From contig JABACO010000007.1 in assembly GCA_013339895.1 (NCBI GenBank), positions 3,612,701-3,676,700 on the forward strand: 64,000 nt of DNA. Direction: 5' to 3'. The notes beneath the pieces were generated by a model that searched no databases, was not told the origin of the DNA, and was given only the letters and a program-made list of their open reading frames with translations. Both the position numbers and the translations under genes were made by a program. Shown piece by piece: positions 34,430-46,044 of this stretch; position 1 is the first letter of the stretch; each line of letters starts with the position of its first letter. The stretch comes from Ephydatia muelleri (lineage: Eukaryota; Porifera; Demospongiae; Spongillida; Spongillidae).

Positions 34430-34980
34430 ATACAAGTCTATACGCTTACTGTTACAAAATGCGTGATTGAAACATTCTTCTTTTGTGTTTGCTGACATAT
34501 AAATCACAGATTTGTTCAACATTGATGTCCATTTCACTATGGATATGCATAAGAGCTAATCCAACTAACCTCTCCTCAGTCATATGGCTACGCAGATAGC
34601 TTTTTATCTGTCGTAGTCATGAAAACGATCTTTCAGCTTCAGCACTTGTTATTGGAAGGGTACAACGGTCAGTAAAACAGTGATGTTTGGAAAGACATCG
34701 CTGTCTGTCAACTGTACACTACTATGTAGATCACTTGGTAGATCATGTGCATTCTTCCAAAAGTGCTGCCATTGCTTGAGAGAAGTGATGATGGGGGTTG
34801 GTATGTCAACCTCCCAGAACAAAAGCTCTCGATCGGTTGCTAATCCATGCACATCATTGTCATTTATGATTGATGCAGGAATTTGGTCAGTTCTGCTTCT
34901 AGGTGATCTATAAATGGTATTACTGCTGTAGCATTCCTCAGGTCCAGGAGTGGAATGACCTGAATTGGCATTAGGACGAT
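34430..34980 (-). pseudogene. hAT transposase relic, C-terminal dimerisation part
   Basis: On minus it reads VIPLLDLRNA, ELLFWEVDIPTPI, then SDVFPNITVLLTVVP, then PITSAEAERSFS-stop-LRQIKSYLRSHMTEERL and GLALMHIHSEMDIN. These are the conserved C-terminal landmarks of hAT transposases (FPN...LL, SAEAERSFS.L+..K..LR..M...RL..L). At least one frame change and one in-frame TGA, where Trp is usual, show it is dead. No termini were found. Confidence 0.8.
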
Positions 34981-35177
34981 GTGCCTGTCTTGCTACAAGT
35001 CTCGGAACAGTGATATCTCATTACGGGAAAATAGCTACCTGTACATGTACCTGTGCATGCATAGGCCATAACAGATATGAAATTGTAAATGGGTCTAGTA
35101 TCATTGGTGGCGACACATCTCACTTTCCACCTGACATCACATGTATTATACCTGAGGAGAGTGGGCATGTGTGTATG

Positions 35178-35330
35178 CGTGCTTACTCCAGATGTGTGTG
35201 TGTATGCATGTGTGTATGTGTATGTATATGTGTATGTATGTGTGATGTGTGTGTGGTGTGTGTGTGTGTGGTGTGTGTGTGTGTGTGTGTGGTGTGTGTG
35301 TGTGTGGTGTGTGTGTGATGTGTGTGTGTG
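35178..35330 (+). repeat. (TG)n microsatellite with ATG and GTGG interruptions
   Basis: TG-rich tract left of duplicated block B, mirroring the arrangement at 5 kb. Confidence 0.9.
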
Positions 35331-35530
35331 CTTATTCTATAAGATTTCTGTATCACCATCTAATGTGTACTTCTCAGACTTTAGTAATGTGGCCTGAAAT
35401 AGTCGTTAAAATCTATGCCTGGTTAACAGTTGTGCCATCTCCCTAGTCTCTGGACAATATGTTATGTGATCTTACTATACATTTCTCTTCCCACAGCCAT
35501 ATGACCCATTCTCCCTGTTCCTGAAAATGA
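35330..35530. repeat. Duplicated block, copy B (partner 5105-5300)
   Basis: Same about 200-bp sequence as at 5105-5300, ending CCCATTCTCCCTGTTCCTGA. Here it lies just downstream, on minus, of a decayed GH36-like barrel exon; at 5 kb it lies upstream of the C-terminal exon. This order fits intron sequence between those exons. Confidence 0.8.
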
Positions 35531-35574
35531 ATGACATGACTCGTTTGTAATTCTGCCAGTCACATGAGAGTTAC

Positions 35575-35742
35575 ATGACCCTATTCACACTTCTGCTGAT
35601 AGTCACATGACCCCGCACACTTAGATGCTGTCTTCCAGGTCCCAGTGGTGGAAGTGGTTGTGGGAGAAGCAAGGGGTTCCCCCAAAGATTGGCTGGCTGC
35701 ACCCAGGTGTGGAAGATGTTTGAAATCTTGTCTTCCCTGCAC

Positions 35743-35745
<3 letters not shown>
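35575..35745 (-). pseudogene. GH36-like barrel exon, decayed
   Basis: After a GTGCAG acceptor it reads EDKISNIFHTWVQPANL, then in a shifted frame SPTTTSTTGTW, aligning with the better copy at 46592-46842 (EDQITNIFLTWVPPVNL-type start, CSSHNHTHHWEDLEDS). A deletion and frame change disable it. A TG microsatellite (35744-35795) abuts the acceptor. Confidence 0.55.
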
Positions 35746-35795
<50 letters not shown>

Positions 35796-35799
35796 ATGC

Positions 35800-37185
35800 A
35801 AGGGAGTGTGCGTATGGATGGTGGTCAGAGGTCAACAGTACCACAGAGGACACACAGCCCACACGTACACTCTTCCCACACCCACAAACGAGGCTCCACC
35901 CACACACATACCAGCCCAATGCAAAACAGGTGTCCGATCCAAGCTGGCCACTTGATAGGTTCACAGTGTCCCACTGGTCCCCCACGTCCCTCCCCCCCCC
36001 CCCCCCCCCCCCTGTACCCACTGTTGCTACGAGTGAGACATATGAGATCATACCTGAGGCAAGAGACAGCTTGTTAATCAGACCACACAAAAGGCCTACG
36101 TACTTTTCACGTACAGTAAATGGGTCAGTGTCCAGCATAATCTGCACCCTTGTGCGTTTTAAAATTTTCAAGGACAAGCAAAGGAGCAACACTTGCACTG
36201 AAATGTTATCAATTCAGTGCCTCTAAACCCCACAAAGGAAAGTTCAATTTTGGATGTGTCAGATTTGATAGAACTGACCAATTCACAGAAAATCTAAAAA
36301 AATTTGAACTGCACACATAATAAGTGATTTATGCTGGGCACAGTCCGACATTGAGTACACAAAAAATATTGACACAACATAGCATGCAAACAGCGCCCCA
36401 CAAAACCGCAAAATCTGTATACTCATACACACGTACACAGCACATGTGCAGATGTAGAGAAAGGGTGCAGGGGAGGGTGGGGGGGGGGGGAGGCAGTTAC
36501 ACACAACTGCACACATAAAATTTTCATCAGATGTGACAAGAAGTCATTTATGCTGTATGTAAACAATGAATGATATTGCAATTGGTGTGATTCGAAGCCA
36601 ACTCAGCCTGTGAAGCTCTAGTACCACTTCATTCATGTTGAGAACAGATAGCTGTACATACATACAGCTCACACATTGCTATGTACATGTGTGGAATCGT
36701 AATATTCAAAGTACACTGTACTTGCAATATTTCTATATTGTACACATGCCAAGCAAGTGTCCATCTGCATTAATTTATAAGTGCATGTGTGTCTGTGAGT
36801 GCATGTCCGCATGCAAATATGTGTGTATGTGTTGAGTGCATGTGTGTATGTGAATGTTTATACATGTGTGCGTTTGTGAGTTTGTGCGAGTTTATGTGCA
36901 TGTGCTTGTGTGTGCACCCTGAGTGTATGATGTGACCCTGCAAGTGGGTATTTTGTGCTGGCATGCACTGGTGTATTAATACTAAGGACATGAGTAAATC
37001 CGGTTGAATGCATGCAGACACACACGAACCCATGCCACCAAACACGCACACAACACACACAGACACAATGCAAACACACCAAACACACACACAGACACAC
37101 AAACACACACAAACACAGACACACACAAACACAAAAACACACACAACACACACACACAATGCCCACACACGTGCACACACAGGAC
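35800..37185. other. Simple-repeat-rich intergenic region
   Basis: A C-rich homopolymer at 35989-36012, a G tract at 36478-36490, and scattered TG and CA tracts from 36780 to 37165. The long open frames here are repeat artefacts. No gene found. Confidence 0.5.
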
Positions 37186-37189
37186 CTAC

Positions 37190-37449
37190 CCTCCAACCTC
37201 AATGCCTTACTCCAGTGCATAGTTCCCATAGAGCAGGATATCCGCCACATAATCAGGATTGGTATTCTCTAAAACAAAGACTCTGCTGAAACTGAAAATG
37301 ACCATCTCAAACCCCACCACCGCCACTTGGTTGACGACATTCACATGAGCAGGGCCAGGATTACCAGACTCCTCACCCCACAGACCCAGGAGAATCCCAT
37401 CTTCTTCCACCTGAAGAGACACACGTTCCCTATCGCTTGAGTCTGTCAC
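37190..37449 (-). pseudogene. GH36-like exon: start of the TIM barrel
   Basis: On minus it reads EEDGILLGLWGEESGN, then HVNVVNQVAVVGFEMVIFSF, ENTNPDYVADIL and YALE before a splice-like end near 37215. The VGFEM.I.SF...F..EN.NP.Y pattern is the first beta-alpha part of the barrel in GH36-type glycosidases. The exon itself is open but abuts N-terminal-domain sequence on the opposite strand, so it cannot be spliced in normal order. Confidence 0.55.
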
Positions 37450-38090
37450 CAGAAGCAGAGCAGAACAAATACAAATTAAAACCTCTTAGGCTGCATCTCC
37501 TACAGGTCACCCTCATCAGCAATGTAAATGGCGGCATCACGCTGAGCAACAGTCTTATCTCCAGGAACTTCCTGTTCTCGCCTGCATGACTTCGGAATCG
37601 TGCCTTCAAGAGCCTCACCTCTGACTATGACATCTTGGGAGCCATCTCCCCTGAAGCGGCGGTGACTCTGAATGGGGAAGCTTACAACATGGGTGGGTTG
37701 GTGTTGAGCTCTCCGCATGACTACTTGAACCGCACAGACATCACTTACCAGGTGGACACCACCAGCCTTCCACTACGTCTCTCACACCACTTTGTAGCGC
37801 ATAGCTCCATTCCATTGGGAGCATGGCATCAGAAACTCACCGAGCTATAGCCAGTGGCCAACACAAAGGTTAACCCTTCAGGTGAAGTTCAGCCCTCCAG
37901 CCATTGTTAAGCGACCAGAACATGTCAACATGACTGTCATCGTCAGCTGCAAGATGAACATGGGGATTCCCCTCATGTCCAAATGGGTCAGCGTTCTCTA
38001 CTCAGGGATTTCCCCTGTGAGGATCGATGGCTGTGTTGTGGAGCTCCTATTTATAAGTCAAATTCAAGGGTCTTGGCTACCACAGAGAAG
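37440..38090 (+). pseudogene. GH36-like N-terminal domain, frameshifted
   Basis: Segments on plus in different frames: VTLISNVNGGITLSNSLISR (about 37505), then LGAISPEAAVTLNGEAYNMG with SPHDYLNRTDITYQVDTTSL and SHHFVAHSSIPLGAWHQ (37630-37830), then VNMTVIVSCKMNMGIPLMSK with ISPVRIDGCVVELL (37925-38050). This order matches the N-terminal beta-sandwich of GH36-like enzymes; M.IP..SKW ... PVRI...VVE is typical. At least two frame changes disable it. A related copy lies at 46970-47345. Confidence 0.6.
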
Positions 38091-38398
38091 CACTGGTCTG
38101 TTTCTCAGAGTGCAGATAAAGAATATGTACAAACCACCAAGAGAACGGTGGTAAAATACATACAAAGTTAAAGAGTTTTATGTAGGAGATTTTTTTACTG
38201 TCAGAACTCCTCGCATTGAGGGCTTCCACTGACCCAAATAGACTGCCTTGCATAATTGTACAAGTAGTTGGAACTGCTTGTGCCATGTACTGTTTGCGGT
38301 GCAAATCAAGAGTGTTGAACACATGGTATCCTGCTTGTGATATTGAATGTTTGAAGTGGACTTCTGTCTAACAGTGGAAGAATGGGAATATTCTACTC

Positions 38399-38755
38399 AT
38401 GTGTCACTTCAAGAGGCTTCGAAATAAAGTACACCATGGAGAAAATAGGTGCAAGCGCGTTGCAGGCCGCAGCATTCAAAGATGCCCTTGTAAGGTGAAA
38501 CAAATTGAATGCACCTCACACTGCCATAAAGGGGATAATTGCAAGAACTGTACTTCCACTGCATCAGCAAAGAAATCTTTAGTGCTATCTCATAGCACCA
38601 AAACTCCTTTGTTGGATGCTCAAGCATTGTTATCGTGTGTATGCAAAACAAGATGTAAAAGTGCTGAGTACTGCTCTTGCAAAAAGGTAAAAAAACTTCC
38701 TGCTCTACTACTTGTCACCCTAGGACATTTCTTCACTAATTGGGATGAATTTTAA
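38399..38755 (+). CDS. Cys-rich CXC-like fragment
   Basis: Open for 118 codons: RCPCKVKQIECTSHCHKGDN, CKNCTSTAS, then CVCKTRCKSAEYCSCKK. Paired Cys-rich blocks of C.C....C...C.....C..C type resemble CXC/CRC-type zinc-binding modules found at the ends of invertebrate transposase-like proteins. The start is uncertain and no partner domain is in frame, so it may be a terminal exon or a relic. Confidence 0.45.
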   Translation: MCHFKRLRNKVHHGENRCKRVAGRSIQRCPCKVKQIECTSHCHKGDNCKNCTSTASAKKSLVLSHSTKTPLLDAQALLSCVCKTRCKSAEYCSCKKVKKLPALLLVTLGHFFTNWDEF

Positions 38756-39135
38756 CAAAAGCCTTGTGCATAATTTAACAGAAGAAATATGTGAATGGGT
38801 TGTATAAAGAAAGAAACCCAGGTTACTGCTGCAATGTTAAACTGACATTCTACCACAACGTTCTGACAAGCTGGCCAGATTTCCACAGCCAGATGATCCT
38901 TCCTGCATCTGAACATCAACAACTGAACAGAAAATAGTTTTTCTTGTGCTTGAAGTAGGTCACTTATAGGCTTCAGGGTAGACTTGGGAAGCTTTTTACT
39001 GCCACTGCTGTCAAATATTTTGGCGCATGCTGTTTGGCAACAAACAGTGGATAGAGCAATCCAATGATTTTTGTTTTCTGCATGAACTGGTCCTTTGGTG
39101 GAAACATCAATAATGTTCAGGTGGTTAAAAGCCAT
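38752..39135 (-). pseudogene. C48 (Ulp1-like) protease relic
   Basis: On minus, NHWIALSTVCCQTACAKIFD, then KLPKSTLKPISDLL, matches the HW...S......IYDS....L......I..LL region of Ulp1-like cysteine proteases carried by some DNA transposons. Downstream, near 38910, VQMQEGSSGCGN is in another frame and corresponds to the Q...G...CG nucleophile region. The catalytic parts are split by a frame change, so the fragment is dead. Confidence 0.5.
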
Positions 39136-39273
39136 CTATGAAATGTATTAATATACAGCATTTAGCAGCTATGGTAAGATCTTTTTGCTGTGGCCTGTAT
39201 CAATTCCATTTGTAATGGACAAGATCCAGCTGTTTATCAGTCATATAAATAGAATACATATTTTGAGTGATCG

Positions 39274-39495
39274 ATGTTTGCTATCCCATCTTCTACAAGT
39301 AGACAACCTAAGGCATCTATCAGGAAGAATATTCCGGTGTACTGTATTTGCCAACACATGAACAATGGCTCCAAAATCATACAATGTGATACTTGCCAGC
39401 AGTGGTTCCATGTAGCCTGCATGCAGATCAACAAACGTGTTCCGCACCAAAATCACAGGTCAAAGTGGAACTGCCCATTGTGCAGTAGTAACTGA
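39274..39495 (+). CDS. PHD-finger fragment
   Basis: Reads YCICQHMNNGSKIIQCDTC, then QQWFHVACMQI and KWNCPLCSSN-stop. The Cys4-His-Cys3 order (C.C, C..C, H..C, C..C) with WFH is a PHD finger, and it ends the reading frame. C48 protease plus PHD occurs together in sponge and cnidarian transposon-like proteins, but here the C48 relic is on the other strand. The finger itself is intact. Whether it is expressed is unknown. Confidence 0.6.
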   Translation: MFAIPSSTSRQPKASIRKNIPVYCICQHMNNGSKIIQCDTCQQWFHVACMQINKRVPHQNHRSKWNCPLCSSN

Positions 39496-39764
39496 TTAAC
39501 TTCTAGTACCATTTATATTTCTGCTACATAACACTTTCATTATTTGTCAAATCCAATGCATGTTGCAGTTATTATATTACATGGGGTTTAATTTTGTTGC
39601 ATACGGGGTTAGTCGTAGCCTCATTATGATGTAAGTACTATACAACTGCATGGGTCAGTTTTTTTTCACAGACAAGTTGCCATATTCTCGGTATGACAGA
39701 GCAAATCTATGCATGTGTATTTGCATTATAATATTATGCATGTCACATATGTACATGTTGTCAC

Positions 39765-39910
39765 ATAACGCTACAATAACGGATCAGCTCGTTTCATAAC
39801 GGGACGCATAACCTGGACAGCCAATTACACAACGGGACAGCCGGTTGTGTTACCGGATAGCTATTATCCAACACATTGAAACGGGACAGCCGGTTACATA
39901 ACCGGCAACG
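39765..39910. repeat. ACGGGACAGCCGGTTAC repeat
   Basis: Four to five degenerate copies of AACGGGACAGCCGGTT-like words alternating with ACCGGATAGC-like inverse words. Short palindromic repeat of unknown origin. Confidence 0.6.
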
Positions 39911-40190
39911 TTGGGCATGGCATGGCATCCGTACCTACACTACTCGTACCCGAAGCAGCCAAGTTTTAAGCATATTCAACGCCCATGGAGTTATGGTATG
40001 GAGCCATCAGATCAAGTATTTAAATCTCACTTTCAAGAGAGCATGCATGTGTATACATGTTCATCATTGTCTCCATCTTACGAACCCTGTGCACCAGTTC
40101 ACGTTGTGCACAACCATATGATGCCGACATGCACATGCACATGCAATACACTGAGAAATAACACCACTACTGCTCTGAACATACTGCACA

Positions 40191-41169
40191 TCACACGCTA
40201 GGCGGTGGTAAAGGGTAGAGTGTTTCACTGTTTGCGTGGGTTAACGTTCCTGTTGCAACCTGCCTTCTAAACAATAGGTAAGAGTTCGAAACTTTTATTG
40301 GGTTGATATTATTGCGTTTATTGTCACATATCCGAGCCACAGAGATGTGGATTATAACTGTTGCACCCGAAGATGCACTCGAGAGAGAAAAAAACACCAC
40401 ATTAGCTATCAACATTCCTTCATTTGGTGTTGAATGTTGGGTTGTGTAAACATGATACAAGATCACCGGTATTTCAAAGATGAAGAACAATATCGGGAAA
40501 GCAGACAATGGAAGAAGCTGTTTGAGAGCCTTCCAAAACTGGTCACTATCGGTGATTGGTTCGTACTTAAATCTCCGACGCACTTGTCTGGCCAATATTA
40601 TCACCATGACAACCATGGCTGTGGATGCAGCTATCAGCATAAGCATTGCGGGACCATCCCAGAGGGCAAGCCTCTCAATGAATGCAACACTTGTGTTGGC
40701 ATATATGTAGCATATATTGCCATCAGAGCTTACCCCGTAACTGTGGGTTACCAGAGGTACAATAGCGATCAACGCTGGTACGAGTAGCGAAGTAACAATG
40801 TACAACATTTCAAGCTTCTTCAGATTCTTGTGGAGTACCGCAAAATAGAAGAGATGAAAGGTCACCCACATTGTGAAGAGCAGCTTCATCCATTCTGTGT
40901 ACAACTTTAGTAATCCAATAGCAGTACATATGCGACCATGGATTTTAGGTGATTCAACATAGTTGATGAACACCCCTTGCATAAAGCCAACTGATGCCAG
41001 CACCAACCCCGACAGTACTTGGTAGAGAGCCAGTCGGTAGACAATCGTTTTGTACAACTTTAGGCGAAGCACCAAGATGACTGCAAGTAGACACACGACT
41101 ACAGAGACAACCGTTGGTCGCTGCCAAAACTGCGTGATAAATGATGCTTGTCTCACTGTAATTAACCAT
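40191..41169 (-). pseudogene. Seven-transmembrane receptor, copy 4 (N-terminal frameshift)
   Basis: By comparison with paralogues the start is ATG at 41169 (MVNYSETSIIYHAVLAATNG). One extra base near 41110 then shifts the frame at the start of helix 1. From VSVVVCLLAVILVLRLKLYK the receptor is open and well conserved through all seven helices to LYPLPPPSV-stop at 40191. No in-frame ATG precedes helix 1 in the long frame, so the full protein cannot be made as read. A sequencing error or polymorphism is possible because nothing else is damaged. Its upstream flank carries the Gypsy insertion at 41213. Confidence 0.8.
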
Positions 41170-41213
41170 TTGTTGAACTAGATCATTGAGCTCACTGCAA
41201 GGAACACGATCAG

Positions 41214-41440
41214 TGTGACAGAACTGACGGTAGCAATCAGTCTGCACACGTCTTCTGGAATGCCTATACACCCCCCAATACCGTTCACGTTAGCCAGTAT
41301 CTCGGAAAGGGCCACCAACCCTTAATAATTCCACACGAAATGCATTTATACCTCGATTTCTATCCATGCGCATGCTCAAAGATTCTGCATGCATGTAATT
41401 GATATTCAAGAGCGCAGGCGCGTAGGTCTGGGCGCTCACA
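41214..41440 (-). repeat. 3' LTR of the Gypsy element
   Basis: 227 bp, TGTGACAG to GCTCACA. Identical by eye to the LTR at 45813-46039. The purine-rich tract next to it (41441-41456) is the likely plus-strand primer. Confidence 0.93.
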
Positions 41441-44400
41441 CTTCCTTCCCCTTCTCCTGCAGCAACGCCGTTGCTGGATTTCTTGACAGTGCGTCCGCGT
41501 TCAGGTTCATAGTCCCTGGTCGATGTTCCACCCCAAAAGAGTAAGGTTGAAGGGCTAAGCTCCATCTGCATAGCCTTGCATTGTTTTCCTTGAGTTTTTC
41601 TAGCCACTCGAGTGCTCGATGATCTGTTTGGACTACAAATTTCCTGCCCAGTAGATAGACCTTGAATGCATCTAACGCCAACTTAATAGCCAAACATTCC
41701 TTCTCAATAGTTGAGTATCGTTGCTCCCTAGCCAATAACTTCCTGCTATAATAACCAACAGGGTGTTCCTGACCGTCCTCCTGTACTTGACTTAGAACGG
41801 CTCCCACTCCCCGATCAGAAGCGTCAGTCTGTACGATAAATGTTTTTGAAACATCCGGGCTACTCAAAACTGGCTCTGAGATCAGCGCTTTCTTCAAAGT
41901 TTCAAACGCTCTTTGACATCCTTCGTTCCACACCCCGCTATTAGGAACCGATTTCTTTGTTAAGTCTGTTAGCGGTGCTGCCACTGAAGCGAAATCTGGA
42001 ATGAATCGTCTGTAATACCCTGCAAGACCTAGAAATGCTCTGACCGCTGTCTTGGTGTCTGGCTTTGGGAAAGAGCTAATCGCTTCTACCTTGCTCAAAA
42101 TTGGCTTCACAACTCCTCCTCCTACAATATATCCGAGGTACTCACAACTCCGCTTGGCAAATTTACTTTTGCTAAGCTTCACAGTAAGTCCAGCCTTTTC
42201 TATCCTCATTAGCACCTCCTGCAGTTGTTTCAGATGATCCTGCCAGTCACTGCTAAAAATGGCAAAATCATCAATGTAGGCTACAGCATAATCTTCACAT
42301 CCCTGCAACAATCGATCCATCAACCGCTGAAATGAAGCTGGGGCCCGCTAAGCCCAAACGGCATCACTGTAAACTGAAAACTACCAAAAGGAGTGACAAA
42401 AGCTGTTTTGCATTTATCCTTATCTGCCATTGGAATCTGCCAATACCCAGTTGTGAGGTCTAACGTAGTGATAAAGTTTGCTTTTCCTACACGGTCGATC
42501 AGCTCATCTATGCGAGGCATCAAATATGAATCGACCTGTGAAACTGAATTTAGCCTACGATAGTCCACACACAATCGTAACTCTCCATTTCTCTTTGGTA
42601 CCACAACTATCGGGGACGCCCATTCACTACAGGTAGGCTCAATAATTCCACTCCGTTCCATTTCCTGAAGCTCCCTTTTTATAGAATTCCTATAGGCATG
42701 CGGCACCCGGTACGGAGGCAATCTAACAGGCTTAGAGCTATTGGTATGGATCCGATGCTCATACAAAGTCGTTTTTCCAGGCTTGTTGCTAAACACCTTT
42801 GCAAACCTCCCCAGCAACTCCTTAAGCTCCTTCTTTTGTCCGCTATCCAGCCCCTCCCCCATGTCAACAACTCGCCCCGCCTCCCCACTCCGCCATGAAG
42901 GGATATCCGCTTCTTCCTGTATTTTCTCTACGAAGCATCCTTGATTTTCACGAACATGGAAGTCCTTGAGCATATTGACGTGGAACACCCGTTTTCTCTT
43001 TCTTCTGTCCTGCATGTCAATAAGGTAATTGACTTTACCCATTCGCTGCACCACTTGATAAGGCCCCTGCCATTGGGCAAGCAACCTGTTGGATGATGTT
43101 GGGAGTAGTACCAGTACGGAATCGCCTGTCTTGAACTCGCGGAGTCGAGCACCCTTGTCGAACCAAGATTTCTGCCGACGTTGGGAGCTGGATAGATTTT
43201 CCTGCACCAGTTCAGACATCTCTCTGAGTCGTTCCCTTGTGGACAAAACGTAACTGATTACATTTTCATCAGTAGTCCTACTTGTTGTTTCCCAAACTTC
43301 TTTTAAGATGTCCAGTGGTCCTCGTACGTCCCGACCATATAAAAGCTCGAAAGGGGAAAATCCCGTTGATGCTTGCGGTACTTCCCGATATGCAAACAGT
43401 AGATAGGGAATTTTCTTATCCCACTCTTTTCCTCCGTCCGTTACCCGTCTTTCGCAACATTGACTTCAACGTCTGGTTAAATCGTTCAACCAGGCCGTCA
43501 GTCTGCGGATGGTATGGGCTTGTGCGTATAGGGTGCACCTGTAAGAGCCTGTACAGTTCAGCAAGTAATTGCGACGTGAAATTTGCTCCTTGATCTGTTA
43601 AGATCTCCCTGGGTACACCCACACGAGCAAATACCTTAATAAGCTCCTCCGCCACACTTTCAGCATCAATGCTTTTGAGGGGCACCGCCTCCGGGTAGCG
43701 AGTTGCGTAATCACATATTACGAGGATGTACTCGTTCCCTGCTCGACTTCTGGGAAGTGGGCCCACAATGTCCATGGCAATGCGGCTAAATGGCTCTGAA
43801 ACGATAGGAAGAGGAATCAATGGTGCTGGCTTAACCCCCTTAAATGAAGCCTTTTGACAAGCACTGCAAGTTTTACAATACATGTCTACGTCTCTAAAAA
43901 TAGATGGCCAGAAAAACCTGCGCAATAGTCGTTGCCTGGTCCGATCTCTGCCTTGATGTCCTGCAATGGGAATATCATGAGACATCTCCAGTGCAACTTG
44001 CCTGCACTCCTTGGGTAGAACCAGCTGCTCAATCTCCATCTCCTCTCCTCTTCCCCTTGGTGTCCATCTTCTGTACAGCAACTCATCCCTTTTGAAGAAC
44101 TCCCCTTTTGATCCTCCTGTCAATGCTGCAAGTTCCCTCACAGCTCTCAGTGTTTCATCCTGCTCCTGCATATCCTTCAGTTTCTCAGCTGTGATGTTAA
44201 TGTGAGACAAGCAGTCTCCCTGGCTCCCAAGTTCCCTTCGCATTTGCCTTCTTTGCTCCTGTGACATAGTCTTCAATTTGGGTTCCTCTTCAGAGACACC
44301 TAATGGATTTGGTACCACCCCAGACATAACCTCCTTTTCCTTCCTCAGTACTTCCTCCTGTATTTCCTGTCGTCTCTTCGCCCTTGTTGTCACCACCATA

Positions 44401-45812
44401 ACATGTTCTTGAGCAAAGAACACAGAACCAGCTCGTCTTCCTAGTAACTCCGTCATTCTAGAAGCATCAGTTCCAAGTATCACCTCCACCGGTAGACTGT
44501 CAGCTACAGCAGCCTCCACTGTGACTGGAATGCCTTCCACCACAAGCTTGATATCTGCTAGGGGATACAAGACTGTGTCACCATGCACACATCTGATTGA
44601 TACCCATTTTCCCTCCAAGAACTTCTCCTGGGGGACGAATTGTCTCCGGACCATTGTGCGGGAACAACCTGTGTCTAACAATATGCGGCTTACCAAACAC
44701 CCTTCCACACTTCCCTTACAATACATTCCATCCTTCACCTTGTACTTTGATTCACGTCCAAACAATACCTCATTGTTGGGACACTTCCTTGCTGGGTGAC
44801 CTGGTTTTCCACAGTTGTAGCACACTATGGTCTTCCGTCTGCTTGTCTCCTCTTTTGTGGTTTTCTTGTAGCACACGTCTTCTGAGTGCCCTGCTTTCCC
44901 ACAAAATGAACATTTTGCTCTGATCGAGTTCCCTTGACGTTTTCCGGATACCGCTGCGACTCCTCACGCCTGGCGTGTTCATATTCGTCAACGAGTTCCC
45001 CGGCCTGAATACACGTCTTAGGCTTTCGCTCCATAACCCAGAGTCGTTTGTTCGCTGGCAATGTGTTGAGGAACTGCTCCATGCCTATGAGCTCTTGTAT
45101 TTCCTCCATTGAAGTACAGCTCTTCATCCACTTGCGCAGTAGGTCCATAAGCTTTACGGAAAGCTCCCTGTTTGTTTCCCCACTGCCACGAGTAATGCCA
45201 CGGAAGCGCCTTCTATATGCTTCCTCGGTTATATCGTAACGCTGAAGGATTGCTGTCTTTATTGCTTCATAATTGCCAGAGTCCTCTCCGGGTAGAGCTG
45301 CGAATGCCAACTGGGCCTTGCCAGTGAGTTGAGGTGCCAGATACTGCGACCAGCAGCTTTCCTCCACCTTCTGTGCAGTCATAACGCGCTCAAAAGTTAC
45401 TAAATAGGCTTCAATATCATCCTTATCACTCAACGGAACCAATTTGACACTTAGCTCACGTTTCGGACTTACGACTTTTGCCTTTTGTGAGTCTTCTACT
45501 AACTTCATGAGCGCCGCCATGTGTGTCTGCATCGTTTCCATCTGCTTCCTATTCTCCCGCTCACGAATCTGTCTTTCTTCCTCAAGCCTAGCCCGTTCTT
45601 TCGCGAATTCATCTTCTCTTCGCGCCTTCTCAGTTGCTATTTCGTCTTCTCTCCTCCTACGGTCTTCTGCAAGTAATTTCAACATACCTTGCATCTCCTC
45701 CATGGTAGGTTTCTTATAGGGCTTTCCAGAACGAGTAGTCATACACTCGAGAAACGCAGGCGTCGGACAATGACCGTCTCGACTTAGATAATCCCACCGC
45801 TGCCACCAAATA

Positions 45813-46039
45813 TGTGACAGAACTGACGGTAGCAATCAGTCTGCACACGTCTTCTGGAATGCCTATACACCCCCCAATACCGTTCACGTTAGCCAGTATC
45901 TCGGAAAGGGCCACCAACCCTTAATAATTCCACACGAAATGCATTTATACCTCGATTTCTATCCATGCGCATGCTCAAAGATTCTGCATGCATGTAATTG
46001 ATATTCAAGAGCGCAGGCGCGTAGGTCTGGGCGCTCACA
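45813..46039 (-). repeat. 5' LTR of the Gypsy element
   Basis: 227 bp with TG...CA ends. Its inner edge is followed on minus by a TGGTGGCAGCGGTGGG stretch in the position of the tRNA primer-binding site. The outer edge abuts ATCAG. Confidence 0.93.
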
Positions 46040-46044
46040 ATCAG

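Larger units (their letters stand above)
41214..46039 (-). mobile_element. Ty3/Gypsy LTR retrotransposon, Gmr1-like pol order
   Basis: A 4.8-kb fossil element, oriented on minus, with both LTRs, a 5-bp ATCAG target duplication (41209-41213 and 46040-46044), a TGG-starting primer-binding region next to the 5' LTR and a purine tract before the 3' LTR. Parts in order: gag (about 44.8-45.8 kb), CCHC knuckle and aspartic protease (about 44.5-44.9), H2C2 and DDE integrase (about 43.4-44.2), GPY/F-like segment (about 43.0), then reverse transcriptase and RNase H (about 41.4-42.9). Integrase before RT is the Gmr1-like arrangement, not the usual Gypsy order. Reading is open over almost all its length with about two or three interruptions. 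The LTRs read identical by eye, so it is very young. Confidence 0.92.

Noticed and set aside
41214-46039. Apparent IN-before-RT order caused by two nested Gypsy fragments
   Set aside because: Termini, target duplication, strand and continuity of parts fit one element; no internal LTR or repeat boundary was seen between integrase and RT.
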